Below are positions 45,483 through 57,050 of a stretch of DNA of 64,000 nt, piece after piece. Numbering within the stretch: position 1 is the stretch's first letter; each line of letters starts with the position of its first letter. The notes under the pieces are model-generated. The model ran no database searches, was not told where the DNA came from, and saw nothing but the letters and a program-made list of their open reading frames with translations. The stretch covers positions 3,596,001 through 3,660,000 of the forward strand of contig OY751493.1 in assembly GCA_963565915.1 (NCBI GenBank), in the 5' to 3' direction. The position numbers and the translations under genes were made by a program. Origin of the DNA: Entoloma clypeatum (lineage: Eukaryota > Basidiomycota > Agaricomycetes > Agaricales > Entolomataceae).

Positions 45483-47683
45483 ATGATGTTGGTCGCGTTT
45501 CGCCAGTCGAAAGGGCCGGATTTACTCAATCTATGTCGACAGGGATGATGATGACGACTTTCTCTACGGAACCTCGCAACCGCAACCCAAAGCTGGTAAG
45601 AATCACTGAAGACATTCTTTCGAATCTGGCAGAGACCTTAAGGGCGTTGTTACTATCACCATCCATTTGTTTCCGTTTCAATAACATCGTTTTGACGACT
45701 TTCTTTGCTCCTGTGTGATATCTTAGTGCTCCAGCCGTGAGTTACCAATTGCGATTTCTCGAGAAGTTTAAACATATACATTGCCTAGAATACCTTTCGA
45801 GAAGGCAGAACAGGCTGCCAATGGCCTCGTGGCTCACTTGGAAGCTACCGTACAAAACAACTCGAGGACCCCAAGCAGGTCAGAAGATATGGACGGAGAC
45901 GAACAAGACATGGAAGAAGAGGAGGATGAGGTTGAACTTGGAGAAAGCGAGGAGGAGGACGTGAGTGTGATTACTAACTGAGCCCTACTGAAATTGCTAA
46001 TGTCCTTTTGCGTCAAGGTTGAAATCATTATGGAACCTGTTGCGCGCTCTGTAGACTTCCGGTGATGTATCCTGAAAATCTTCTCCTCGTTTCTCACTAA
46101 TTTCCAGCCAGAAATGGTCCTGGTGGTAACCGAACACAAGGTCGGACGACCAACGCAACATTTCCGCCACCAAAAGGTGATTTCTTACCACACAGACAGA
46201 CATCAACGGCTGATCGTCCATATAGCCCCACAATCATCTCTGACGACAGAATATACACCCATACAAAGAGGAGGAGCCTTGGACCTGCCACCGCCACCTC
46301 AACCTCACCCTGTGCCCACAGTCTCTTCCCAATCAATATCCCAACAGGTGCCTGAGAATGAAGCCCTAATACAAGGCGACAGTGGAGTCGCTACTTCAAC
46401 CCTCCCTCCAGTTACAGCCCCTCCTTCACATCCCGCTATCGACCCGACCGTCTCAGGTGTTTTCGATGGTCGATCTATCCTTGATGTGGACCTAAACGCC
46501 ATGGGAGACAAACCATGGCGAAGGCCTGGGTCAGACATCAGTGATTGGTTCAATTATGGCTTCGACGAGATTTCATGGGAGGCCTACTGTTACCGTCGGC
46601 GCGACTTGGGAGACATGGCTAACGTATTAAAAACAAACGTCCTCGTAAGTGACATTCTGCTGTCCTACCCCTGCTTTAATCAAACTCCATACATCAGAAC
46701 TTCTCAGGCATGCCTGAGGATCAATTGAATGTCCTTCCACCCGAAGTGCGAACGATGGTCATGACTGGAACAACAGCAATGATGAATCAAGGAGCGAATG
46801 GAGGTATGATGGGCCCAGGCGTCATGATAGATATGTCAGGAATGATGGGCATGGGCATGGGCATGGGCATGGGAGGGGATATAGGTATGGGAGGAGCTAT
46901 CATGCAGATGCAAGACGGACAAGGAGGTGTCGTTGCAAACGGCACGTCAGAGCAGGTCGGGGGCAATGTAGGCATGATGCAGGAGGCCTTTAACAGTGGC
47001 CAAGCTCCAGGCATGATGAACATGGGAATGGGTGGAGCCGAATACGGGATGCAGGTATGTCTTAAAGGTTTAATGGTTTAGTCTTTCTCAGTTCTTGTTC
47101 TACAGGAACAAAACCCTATCGGCCAACAGATGTACCCTGTCATGGACGGCCCAGCACCCGTTGCACCCGCGCAGAACGTGAACATTGCACGTGGTTCGGC
47201 GCCTGCTGCTTATCGCGGGCGTGCGCAAGGCATGATGCGTGGGCGAGGATTCCCAGTAAGAGGTCGTGGACGGGGAGGATACGTGGGCGATGGTGGTACG
47301 TTGAATTACCTGTCTGCAGATGTGATATTCTGAGTGACGTGGACTGGTATTTCACTCTTTTCTTCTCTCCTCTTCCTTCCCTTTCTATTGGCACATTAGT
47401 ACCGCCTGTGCCTGTGCGGCCTGCTTCGCCGTTGCCTCCAGGGGTGCCCACTGGGCCACGGAACCAAAATAAGTACAAGGACCGCGATGGGAATGCACCA
47501 GCTGTGGATGGACTGGATTATGGCAAGGATCTTGGCGGGAGGACGCCGAGCGGTGAACCTGAAGAGAGAGGCAGCCGGTACGAATTTTCATTTTGCTTTT
47601 ATTGTATGCACCCCAATCACATTCACAGGAAACGGAGACCCTCGCCTGCGATGGATGATAGCCGTGGATCAAAAAGGCGCTGA
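45483..47683 (+). CDS. FIP1: FIP1-like pre-mRNA polyadenylation factor subunit
   Basis: Part of the cleavage and polyadenylation factor; links poly(A) polymerase to the complex. N-terminal exons give DDDDDFLYG, then an acidic stretch and VEIIMEPVARSVDFR, typical of Fip1. The conserved Fip1 core is DVDLNAMGDKPWRRPGSDIS followed by DWFNYGFDEISWEAYCYRRR. After an intron comes NFSGMPEDQLNVLPPEVR. The C-terminal part is Met/Gly-rich (repeated MGMG), then RG-rich (RGRAQGMMRGRGFPVRGRGR) and Pro-rich, ending GSKRR at the stop TGA 47681-47683. A 10-nt exon at 45727-45736 is bounded by TTAG and GTGAGT. The exact start codon is unresolved: no ATG is in frame with DDDDDFLYG without splicing. Confidence 0.87.
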
Positions 47684-47901
47684 CAGGGGGGGAGGGTGTT
47701 ATTAACTTTCATTTGCTTGTTAGTTTCTTATATTACCAGAAATCCGATCCCTTTTTTGCCATCCTCCTTGTGTGAGAGTGAGGTCGTCAAGTTCAGATAT
47801 GGTGTTTATAACATACATTGACATACAAGGTAAATTATGATCCCCAATTGTGATAATGAGTCGTATTGTAGAGGGCACAAGAAAAAGATGAAAGGATGAG
47901 G

Positions 47902-49476
47902 TCAACTTCGTGCGTTAGATCTTCCACCACCGCCTGATCTCCGTTTCCCTCCCCGGTTTGTTCGTTTATTGCGTTTATTTCGGCACTCGTCACAGAACCA
48001 GCGACCTTCGGGAGGTACAGCAAGATTGATACATGTGAGATGGAACTGATTGGATGTATTTGCATGAGCATGATGAATCGAAGAGCAGAATCATGACAAC
48101 ACACCCATTCTCTCTCGCACTGTGCATCATCACAAGCTATCATCTCCCCATAGCTGATGCTGTTACATATACAATACGTTCTATCATCGCCGTCGCCGTC
48201 TCCATCTCCAGCCTCCGCCCCATCCGTCGCCATCGACATAGCAGAGACGGTGGAATTGACGGGTATGATAGGATGCGCGCTGTGGCCCCGCTGAACGGGC
48301 ATCCCAGGTCCTTCAAGCTGTTGCGGGAGCGGCGGGTTCCAATCGGTAGCGGCTGCAATGGATTGTGGCATCATGTGCATATCGTATGCACCGGGATGAT
48401 GGTGTCCAGAATTGCCGATATGTGTGCCATTGCCGTTGACGTATGGATGTGGTAAAGAAGGATGTAATGACGAGGGCGGAACGTTGTTGTACGCGTCTCG
48501 ACGCGAGGTGGTGTTTGAGCTGGTGTGGCCGTTGACCTGAGGGTAGAAATTGCCATTCTGATCGTGCGGGGAGAGATATCGGTCGTTAGGGGTATTGCCC
48601 CGATTATTTTGTGCAGCTGGCCGGGCGCGCCTATTTGTCGATCCGGATGCAGAGCCATTGACGCGTGAGTTGGCGTTGGTAGCTGCCGCTCTGGATGCAC
48701 TTGCATTCGACTGTGCTGATTGAGGTATGTTATAGGATGTGATGGATAGAACGGATTCGGATGGCGACGCGACGCGGTCGTTTCTGATATGAAGGGTTGA
48801 GAGATGGAGAATAGAAGTAGAGGGGGAAAGCGTACTTCTTGGTTCTCGCACGAGAACGAGAGTTTGTCTCCTGGGCTTTGTCCTTCTTTGGTGACCTCGT
48901 AATGTCGAGATCGTCCTCCCTCTGGGCCCTTTTCCGCTTTACAGGGCTGGCATCTGGTGCACTGACGAGAAGCGAACCATAACCACCTCTCCGTCTCCTC
49001 CCAGTTTCCAGAGATATGGTGGGCATGTATGACTTGACAGCGATATGGGGATAGACCGTTCGTCTGTTGAGGGCTGAAGCATCGAAACCAGGGAGGTTTT
49101 CGGCTAGGGACCTGAGATGGTTCGCGTTGTACTTGAGGTTGTCGGCTGCTTGACCCGCCACGCGTATTTTGTCTTCTCCGCCAAGCTTGAGACGACCCGC
49201 CTCCTCAGCAATGTCGGTTAGGAGCCAGAGGCGTTCCTCCTTGGAGGATATGCCCTGCTCGATCATGCGAGTGAGATTGTTGATTTTGGTGGTGATGGCA
49301 GCCATCGATGAGGATAGGACTGCATCGAGCTCACGGAGGTCGGCAAAGTGACGGGAGAGGTCATGGGGTAGGGAGTCGAGGGTATGGGTGTACTCGGCCA
49401 GGAGTGCCAACGAGTATGTGGTGTTGAGTTCCGCGTTGGGGTCGACGGCGCTGGCTGTATTTCGTGACGGTGGCAT
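47902..49476 (-). CDS. ING-family PHD-finger chromatin protein
   Basis: Start ATG 49474-49476 (MPPSRNTASAVDPNAEL). The N-terminal ING domain reads LLAEYTHTLDSLPHDLSRHF, then ADLRELDAVLSSSMAAI and LLTDIAEEAGRLKLGGEDKI. A basic stretch follows (PVKRKRAQREDD), then a long Asn/Ser-rich linker. The C-terminal PHD finger is YCICNSISYGEMIACDDAQC EREW, spliced to FHLTCINLAVPPEGRWFCDE C, giving a complete C4HC3 zinc set. It ends in a Lys/Arg/Gly-rich tail. ING proteins read H3K4 methylation and sit in histone acetyltransferase or deacetylase complexes (Yng1/Yng2/Pho23 in yeast). Which of the three it corresponds to is not clear. Confidence 0.9.
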
Positions 49477-49912
49477 AGCTATGCTCGTCGTTGAAGGGAG
49501 TGGGCAGAGTGTTGTGAACAAACGTTTGAGGGGCCCATCGAAGATTCCGGTACCACAGGAAAACAACCGGGGATATCCAATTTACTCACGCTCGCCTTGC
49601 TTCCAGAGGTGAACCACAACCATCTCTATTATGCTGACGATATAATAATACAGAACGTTGATTAACCAGAACATATGGTAGCGGAATGCAAACGATACAG
49701 TCAAGTGGGGGGGGGGGGGGGGGGCGTCAATGTGAGTCGATGAATATCGTGATGTTTGTGATTAACACAGGTGTCGTTGGCGGGATGTTCCTTCCCTCCT
49801 CCTTCCCCGAAGGCACTCCAATGGGGCGCGTCCAAGCGCCGGCTACCCAGTGTCGAGTGGGGGGGTTGGGGGTAAAGAGATGATGCAATCCTGATGGCGC
49901 GTGGTTGCCCTA
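49477..49912. other. Intergenic region with an 18-base G homopolymer
   Basis: Between the ING gene and the small unknown gene. An uninterrupted run of 18 G lies at 49707-49724. No gene is seen. Confidence 0.6.
49707..49724. repeat. Poly-G tract (18 nt)
   Basis: Eighteen consecutive G on the plus strand. Such tracts are unstable and often mis-sized in sequencing. Confidence 0.9.
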
Positions 49913-50131
49913 TCACTTCCGTGACACGAGCCTCCTCAAGGAGCCCTGATGTTGTTGCTGGGTTGCTCGCTGTTGTTGGGAAGATGCCTTGCCGCTGGAC
50001 GAACCGACGAATGCAGCGTACATGGAATGCGAATCGCGGGGCGAGTAACCGAACTGCGAAAACGCGTTGGGTGAGGTGGTGCCGGTTGGGAAGAGGCCGA
50101 AAGTGGGCGAAGAGGGTGTTGGGAAGGACAT
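49913..50131 (-). CDS. Small protein of unknown function (72 aa)
   Basis: A frame of 72 codons from ATG 50131. The N-terminal part is MSFPTPSSPTFGLFPTGTTS and then PNAFSQFGYSPRDSHSMYAA, followed by a Gln/Ser-rich basic tail ending LRRLVSRK. Composition is protein-like (balanced aromatic residues, few rare codons), and a minus-strand TATA-like stretch lies upstream (around 50205-50225). No family is recognised and no signal peptide or membrane span is seen. It could also be a short 5' part of a spliced gene. Confidence 0.45.
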   Translation of the reverse strand: MSFPTPSSPTFGLFPTGTTSPNAFSQFGYSPRDSHSMYAAFVGSSSGKASSQQQRATQQQHQGSLRRLVSRK

Positions 50132-50510
50132 GGCAATGGAATGCAGGTTGATGTACTGGCGGTGATGTTTTCAGTCGTCTGTACTATGTAGATACATGAT
50201 GATACGCCGTTTTATTTATACGGTAGGACGAGTTGGTCCCCGTTTGGCACTTGCCTTGTCTGCGTTCGGAAGCTCCCTCTGCCTCGTGACCCTCAGCTCC
50301 GTTCTTGGAAGAAAGGAATGGATAAATCAAGGCTCTGAATTAATTTCGGAGGCGAGTGAAACGAGGTGACTCCCACCAACCGATTCAACTTTGTATGGAC
50401 GTACAAGGGATATAACAAGCAAGGGGTAAACTACAGAAAAATCACAATGCGCCAAGTCCTTCACATGTCATCAAGATCCTCCAGCAGCTCAGTATCATCA
50501 GCAAGACAAC
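50132..50510. other. Intergenic region
   Basis: About 380 bp between the small gene and the 3' end of RNase H1. It probably holds the small gene's promoter and the RNase H1 3' untranslated region. No repeat or RNA gene is seen. Confidence 0.45.
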
Positions 50511-52370
50511 CTACATAGTCCTAAACACCAGTTTGTTAGATGATTTTGCGGAAAAAAGTAACGGTTGGACGTATACATCGAAATTGACATCTGCTACAGT
50601 GAGTTTCGGAGTTATTACTGTAGGCTGCATGCAGCGAGTGTTTCTGTCTGGCGTCGTAGGACCTGGAGCAGGACTCATAGACCGAGCAAATCTCTCCGAT
50701 GCAGATGGTAGGTGTCTTCCATGTTTTATGGCTTTCCTAGGACTTCTGGCAGGCTCGCTGATAAGATCCAGATCGACGTGTTTCGCCATTTTCTTAGGCG
50801 TTTTTGGTGAGGGGCGCAAATATTCAGCTGGGGTAATCTTTTCGTCGCCAAGAGCTGGGTACAAGTTCAGAGCCCTAGACATAGCTCGATCAGAGCCGAG
50901 CAATTGGGGTTGACGGTCTTGCTTGGCATAATCCTCGGGAACGTCTGACAATCGGGATTTCTTACTCCCTGATCCCGACGACAGACCACCCACGTCACGG
51001 TTATGTTGGGGTTTAGTCGGCGTTTCTGGAAGAAGCGGGTACATGGTCAATGCTTGGTGCCTAGCTTTTTGAGATGGCTTCTTCCTTGGACCCTCTCCCC
51101 TTTCCTCGTCTAGACGCTGCTGCGATTCTTGACCGGTTTCGGGAGAAGAAGCCCACGGTGTAGGTGAAACCGTAGCTTGAGCTCGTGGAGGCGAACGAAT
51201 CGTGGTGACTGTCAGAGCCTCTGAGATGGTGGACAGGGGATTTTGATTTTTTGCTGAGAAAAGTGACTCAGATGGCAGGGCCTTCATTGGGAGCGACTTT
51301 GTTGTGGATACCTGGGTCGTTACAGGCATCGGTTCATCAACTCTCCTGACTTTCGAAGGGGTCCCTGGCGTCTCTGGGGCACCTTCAACTTCTAGTGGGA
51401 CGTCCATCGGGTCATCCGTTCGATCATACAAGTCGTCACGTAGATGCGCCTCAAGTTGGGCCCAATTTCTGTCCGCCATGGGAGGTTCGAACGCTCCACG
51501 ATTCGCCTGAGCATCTGCACCATCGTTGCCTCTATTTCCACTGTGCCCTTTAACGTACTTGAGACGAATTTTCTGGCCGAACTTGGCTCGTGTATCGAGA
51601 AGTGCAGAAAGGTATTGAATGATGCCAAGATTCTTGACAGGGGCACCTGTAGCAGTTCGAAAGTTGTTTTCCTTCCATTTCGGAAGCCAGCTTTGAAAGC
51701 CTGTGTATTTATCGGGAGGGTTCACGTTAGAGGGATACGAAGAATATAGACGTACACTGTATTGAGTATTTGGAATCAGTCTTGATCATCAGTGGTTTCT
51801 GGGTCTTTGGCGTTGTTTCCAATACGCGAACTATGGCCTGCACGGTCGGTTAGGAACGGAAATATGAATCAGAAAATCACCCACAACTAGTTCTGCCCTA
51901 TTATTCGTTTGTTCTCCTGGACATCGTTCGGCGATGTTTCTAGAGACAGATCAGAATCTCCCAAGGGATGAGGGTACACCCCTACCGTGGATCGTTCTCT
52001 CCCCACCAAACTCCGATGCCAGCAACTGAGCCTGCTCTGCCATTGCCCTTGCAAGCTCCATCTGAATAGACGATGTCCCATCCGATCTCTTCCTCATCTT
52101 CCTCGTGGATCGCGCGCTTCTTGCCCTTAGTGTCCTTGGCTGGAGAAGTGGTCGGGGATGACGCTCCGGAAACAAAAGCATCCGCGTCAGATGCATTGGA
52201 AAACTTCTTAAACTTTGCGCTGGGGTAGCCCTTGATCTGCGCTTCACATTCTTTCCTATAGCGACATGAACAGCGATATCGGGGCGATAAGATGGATCGT
52301 GCCATGTCAAGTAAACGCCTGTATTTCTGCCCTCCTTGACAGCGTAGAACCCGCCTTTTGCTTTGGACAT
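50511..52370 (-). CDS. Ribonuclease H1 with hybrid-binding domain and a long C-terminal extension
   Basis: Degrades RNA in RNA-DNA hybrids. Start ATG 52368-52370 ([15 protein letters not shown]). The hybrid-binding domain is [34 protein letters not shown]. The join needs an intron 52256-52302 with a GC donor (GCACGA). The catalytic domain has all four carboxylates: D in DIVYSDGACKGNG, E in CPGEQTNNRAELVAIVR, D in IKTDSKYSIQ, D in HSGNRGNDGADAQA. Beyond it lies an unusual tail of roughly 310 residues, Pro/Ser/Lys-rich, with two related segments, ALTMYPLLPETPTKP and ALNLYPALGDEKITPAEYL. It ends at the stop 50511. The 52 in-frame residues upstream of the ATG look like a mitochondrial presequence but lack an ATG. 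Confidence 0.9.
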
Positions 52371-52731
52371 CCTTGGGATCGCTTGTAGCGACGACGGTTG
52401 CGCAAAAGTAGGATGATGGCGATAGAATCGCAGAACCCTGTGAAAAGTGAATGGAATCCGAGCCAGCGTGGTCGTGGTTGCAATTGGAGCTTCACGTGAA
52501 CTGTGACGTTGACGCGTTCTCGGCAATGTGACCCAATGTCAATGTCAGTATCACAGCTTGCTGCGACCTAAGATGCGTTGCTACCGCCAACTAATAAGAA
52601 TTGTAAACGATCTGACTCTTGAGGCCACTGAACATAATCGACCGCCGTGGAATCAAAAGTTGAATGTTAGGGGAACATCCGAACTCCGACAACACTTCCT
52701 CTCTGGAACTGTCAATAATTGGAGGAGCAGT

Positions 52732-55721
52732 ATGGCGTCCAGCCCGACGGAGGTCCATCTCCCACAAACTCTTCCATATCCAATTAGAATCGTGTCTCTC
52801 GATGCCAAACCCTCTTCTTCTATCCAGCGCGGCACGCGGCTTTTAGCCTATTCTTTCGTTCATCTACCCAGGACTTCGCCCGATGCTAAGCCGGAAACCC
52901 GATTCGGCACTTGGGACGCTGCTATTGAGGGGATTCTCGAAAATTGGAATGTCAAGGTCGGCGATGTCATCTCTCAGCGCAGGGCGAGGGAGAAACCCCT
53001 CCTTGCGGTCATTGAACCGTGCAAACACGGCATGCAGCTCGGCGGGCTCTGTGTTCTCTGCGGCAAGGATATGACCAAGTAACTGCCCCATTCCGCCCGT
53101 TCTTGAACTAATTCTTATGTATGTGCCCAGCACGGATTACACAGGCTTTTCAGATGCGTCGCGTGCATCCATTCAAATGACCCACTCCGCCTTTGGGCCT
53201 ACCGTGTCCCTTGAAGAAGCGCAACGTATCGAAAGAGAAACCGCCGAGAGCCTCCTCACATCGCGAAAGTTATCCCTCATTGTCGATTTGGATCAAACCA
53301 TTGTGCACGCCACAGTAGATCCAACCGTTGGCGAATGGATCGCGGAGGGCGAAAGCTGGGAGGCGAGACAGGCTAGCAAATCTTCAAGCAAAGCGTCTAA
53401 TGACTCGGATGATAGTTCATCAGATTCGGATGACGACGAGTGCAACCCCAACTGGGAGGCGCTCAAAGACGTCAGAAAGTTCCGTCTAGGTCCCGAATCC
53501 TTCGTTCCACCATCGAGAAGCCTGCTCAAGGGGAAGGGGAAGAGTAAGGCGATCGAGAATGAAGGGTGTATGTACTATATTAAGCCAAGGTGTGATTTTT
53601 TTCCGTTTCACTCAGACCTTCTTGCTCATAATGACTCTCAGGCCAGGTTGGAAAGACTTTTTGGAGCAGACTGCGACTAAATATGAAATGCATGTTTACA
53701 CCATGGGAACTCGAGCTTACGCCGAAGAGGTATGCGCCGCCATTGATCCCGACGGCAAAATCTTCGGAGGTCGGATATTAAGTCGAGACGAAAGTGGTAG
53801 TAAGTATATGCCCATACCTCATTGCATTGTATGATAACCTTTCGTAAGGCCTTACTCAGAAAAGCCTGCAAAGACTATTTCCCTGCGATACTTCCATGGT
53901 GGTCATCATAGATGATCGTGCTGACGTTTGGGAGTGGAGCCCGAATCTCATCAAAGTCATCCCTTGTTCGTCGACGCGAATTCAATCGAGTTCTTTCCGC
54001 TCATAATGGATCCATATAACAGATGATTTTTTTGTCGGAATTGGAGATATCAATTCCACGTTTTTACCGAAGATCGAGCCCTTGACACCTTCAATCCCTC
54101 CTTTGACAAACCCCCCTCAAGGGAAAGAACGAATTCCGACTGAGAGCCAATCGGACACAGAATCTCAGCAATTATTCGAGAAGCATGATACTTCATCTCT
54201 GCCCACCTCATTGGTAGTATCCGAGCCTTCTGAACCACCTATCAAATGCCAGGAAGCAGATCTTGCCACTAAAACTATGCTCCAGCAGAATAGCCTCGCT
54301 CTGGAGGCTCAATTGGAAGAACGACCTTTAGCAAAGAAGCAGGAAGCCCTTTCAGAAGGAGACCCTCCCCGCGAGCATCATCACCACCATCACCACGCAA
54401 ACGAACATGAGCCCATTCCGAGCGATTCAGTGCAGACGCAGGATATGTCAACAACACCAAAACCTGAGAAGCATACGCGAAAGGCTCTGCTGAAGAACGA
54501 CGACTTTGAATTGGAGCGCGTAGCCAAGGTTCATCCTTGTTGCTTTTATCACAAAAGCATACAATTGACTTGTCTCAACTAGTTGCTGGATGAAGTACAC
54601 GATCGCTTCTTCAATGCTTACGATACACCTAGCAAACGAGATAGACCACCACACGACGTGACAGTGAGTTTAATTCACTTTCGCCTGACTCCAGTGACTG
54701 ATTTCATCTTGAAAAACCAGCAAATTATTCCCCTGATACGCAGTGAAGTGCTCGAGGGCGTGCATATCCTTTTCTCGAGCGTCATCCCTCTCGACACCCG
54801 ACCAGAATCCACTGAAATATGGAAAATGGCTCATATGTTCGGAGCCCGTTGTTCGACGGAACTGAAGCCTGATATCACGCACGTCGTAGCAGCCAAGGTT
54901 CGTCTACTATCTGCTCTAGGTTGTGTATGCATCTTCATGGAGACTCTTGCAGCGAGGAACTGTCAAGGTCGATACTGCGCGAAAGAGAGGTGGGATCAAG
55001 ATCGTTTGGCTGGCTTGGTTCACGGATTCGGTGGCACTATGGCGCCATATGGACGAGAAGCCGTATTTCTTAGACGATCATCACCCCACGAATCCAGGTT
55101 CTAGCCCCATGTCTGACCCCCAGCAGATATCGTCTGATCCTGAGCCGGATGAGGATGACTGGGACCGAGATCCTGTTGAGCCGAGGGAAGGCTCACTTGA
55201 GCTTGGGGCATTGGATTGGTCTCAAATCAATGCTGAAGTTGATGAGTTTTTGAATGAGACGGACGATGATGAGGAAGCCCGAAGTGAGGCCAGTGTCGCG
55301 AGAGGCGGAAATGCCTCCGAGGATGAGGCGGGGGATGGAATGCTTAGCACTTCGAGGTCTGTTGGCTGGTTTCCAAAGGTTTTATCCTTAATCTAATGGT
55401 ATGAACAGTAGCGTCAACAACTCTCCGAAGTTGAGCAAAAAACGCCTACGCAGCGTCACACCATCTGACGGAGGTGGAGCAGGGAATGATTTACTTAGAT
55501 CTCCGCTTGCGAAACGGAAAAAGCTTGCAGCGGAACGGACAGGCTATTCGAGGTTGAAGGATTCCATTTCAGCCAATGATTTGGTAGTTGCAAGGAGCGT
55601 TTCGGGTTCACCAAAAGCTAGTGAGGCAATGGAAGAAGGTGATGATGAAGATGAAGACGATGAGGAAGAGGAAGAGGAAGATGACTTTTTAGCAAGAGAG
55701 CTGGAGGAAGAATGGGGCTAG
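52732..55721 (+). CDS. FCP1: FCP1-type RNA polymerase II CTD phosphatase
   Basis: Dephosphorylates the heptapeptide tail of RNA polymerase II to allow recycling. Start ATG 52732. The N-terminal part (about 110 residues, ending CKHGMQLGGLCVLCGKDMTK) is the Cys-containing region typical of fungal FCP1. The catalytic FCPH domain has LSLIVDLDQTIVHATVD (DxDxT nucleophile motif), RPGWKDFLEQTATKYEMHVY TMGTRAYAEEV, IFGGRILSRDESG and MVVIIDDRADVWEW. Next comes a linker with a seven-histidine run, then LLDEVHDRFFNAYD. The BRCT domain spans VLEGVHILFSSVIPLDTRPE to VKVDTARKRGGIKIVWLAWF and KPYFLDD. The tail is acidic and ends FLARELEEEWG (stop 55719-55721). Several short introns. It diverges from RNase H1 with about 360 bp between ATGs. 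Confidence 0.95.
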
Positions 55722-55906
55722 GGTGGATTTGGTTCTGCAGTTGATGTGAGCCCACCGCTATGCGTTATATTACATTTTCTAATCTTGTATCTTGTACGTA
55801 CCTAACTTATCATGCACAATACAGTTCTGCAATCGGTTCTGTTTTCCAACTCATACCTCAATATTTACTACCCCGTAGACGGGCGGCGGAAAAAGCAATG
55901 TATTAA

Positions 55907-56682
55907 TTACTTCTTCAAGGAAGCACAATAGAATTTCCAAAGCTTCTCCACCGGCCTACCAGTTGTTTCCTTGAAGATCGTTGCATCATACGGCACCCCA
56001 TTCATTCTTTCGTTGAGCTCCTGGACTGTTCCTTCTCCATACCTCTCCTCAAGCCACGCAAGGAAGTAGCCAGTCGTAGCGTACCCGGCGTCCCAGTCCT
56101 CTCCGCCACAACGCTCCCAATGAGGGGGCGCAAGGCCAGCCCGAAGTCGAACATAATCTGTAACATAACCGGTGGTAAGGGAAGGCTCATTCACGATCAG
56201 GACGCATCGAGAAACTCGCCTGCAATGCCTTCGGTGAAACCGCCAGGACACGTCCCTTCTCCATCGTATTGAAAACAATGGACAGCCTCATGTGTCAAGA
56301 CACCAAGTATTTCATCACGCGCTCGTTCGGCAGAGTATTCCATATATTCGAGAGAAAAATGTATTTCCTTGTGATGCTTGCTTCCGGTCGTGTGCGCGGC
56401 CCCAGGCATCGAGCGTAAAACGAGGAGCACCGATTCGATGCTTGAGAGAAATGAGCGATGGATTCACTGAAGATCGTCGCTGTACGATGCTGACTGTTTG
56501 GGCACCGACTCTGGCGTGTAAAGCCATTTGAAGCTTGCGATCGTCGCATCGCGGAGGGCGGTCAAGGGTTTGACAGAGTCAAGAAATATGGACGCTCCTG
56601 GATGTCCGAGATCATCGATGCGGAGAGCAAAAGTAGGTATTGGCCAGGAGGGTTCGGGGATGGGGACGGGGACGGGCGGCAT
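55907..56682 (-). CDS. BSP-type zinc metallopeptidase (plant/bacterial basic secretory protein family)
   Basis: The first in-frame ATG is at 56680-56682 (MPPVPVPIPEPSWPIP). It continues TFALRIDDLGHPGASIFLDS and LRDATIASFKWLY, the standard opening of this family. After an intron come GSKHHKEIHFSLEYME and the zinc-binding LGVLTHEAVHCFQYDGEGT, an HExxH motif. Then comes GGFTEGIAGE, an intron, DYVRLRAGLAPPHWE, and GYATTGYFLAWLEERYGEGT with VEKLWKFYCASLKK at the end. The complete peptidase domain is present without signal peptide at this start. Reading continues open upstream (from a GTG at 56787: VQLPISIVTIPDG), so a spliced 5' exon may exist. The substrate is unknown; plant relatives are defence-associated. 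Confidence 0.82.
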
Positions 56683-57050
56683 CGAGACTAGCCTGTTACC
56701 ACCATCGTTTCTCGCTTCACGGATCGTGTGTGCCCTCACGTGGGTATGCCCGTCGGGGATAGTAACGATAGAGATCGGCAGCTGCACGCTGGTGCTTCGA
56801 AGGTCTCGAAGGTGCTTCGCGATTTCAGGTCACTAGGCAACGAAAGCAACGGTTGGGGCCGAGAAGATCTCTCAGAAAGAGGACCCATAATAGAGGCGGA
56901 TTGCACTGGGTATCAACTACAGGTCCTTGTAGCATTAGGGGATTAACTTTTGGACATTCTATCATACCGTATACGAAAGTCGATTGGATCTGGACGCGTT
57001 GTGAATATGAAGAAAACATGCAAAACAAATCTGATGTGCGCACGGTTAAA
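56683..57050. other. Intergenic region upstream of the metallopeptidase
   Basis: About 370 bp, tandem on the minus strand between the bHLH gene's 3' end and the metallopeptidase. Part of it may belong to an unrecognised 5' exon of the metallopeptidase. Confidence 0.35.

Noticed and set aside
52371..52526. A 52-residue N-terminal extension of RNase H1 that looks like a mitochondrial presequence (nine Arg, one acidic residue)
   Set aside because: The open frame is in phase, but its first codon is TTG and there is no ATG before 52370, so translation there would need a non-standard start or an unseen upstream exon.
56787..56787. GTG at 56787 as the start of the metallopeptidase
   Set aside because: A GTG start is not expected in a fungal nuclear gene; the first in-frame ATG (56682) lies before the conserved domain, and an upstream spliced exon is the better alternative.
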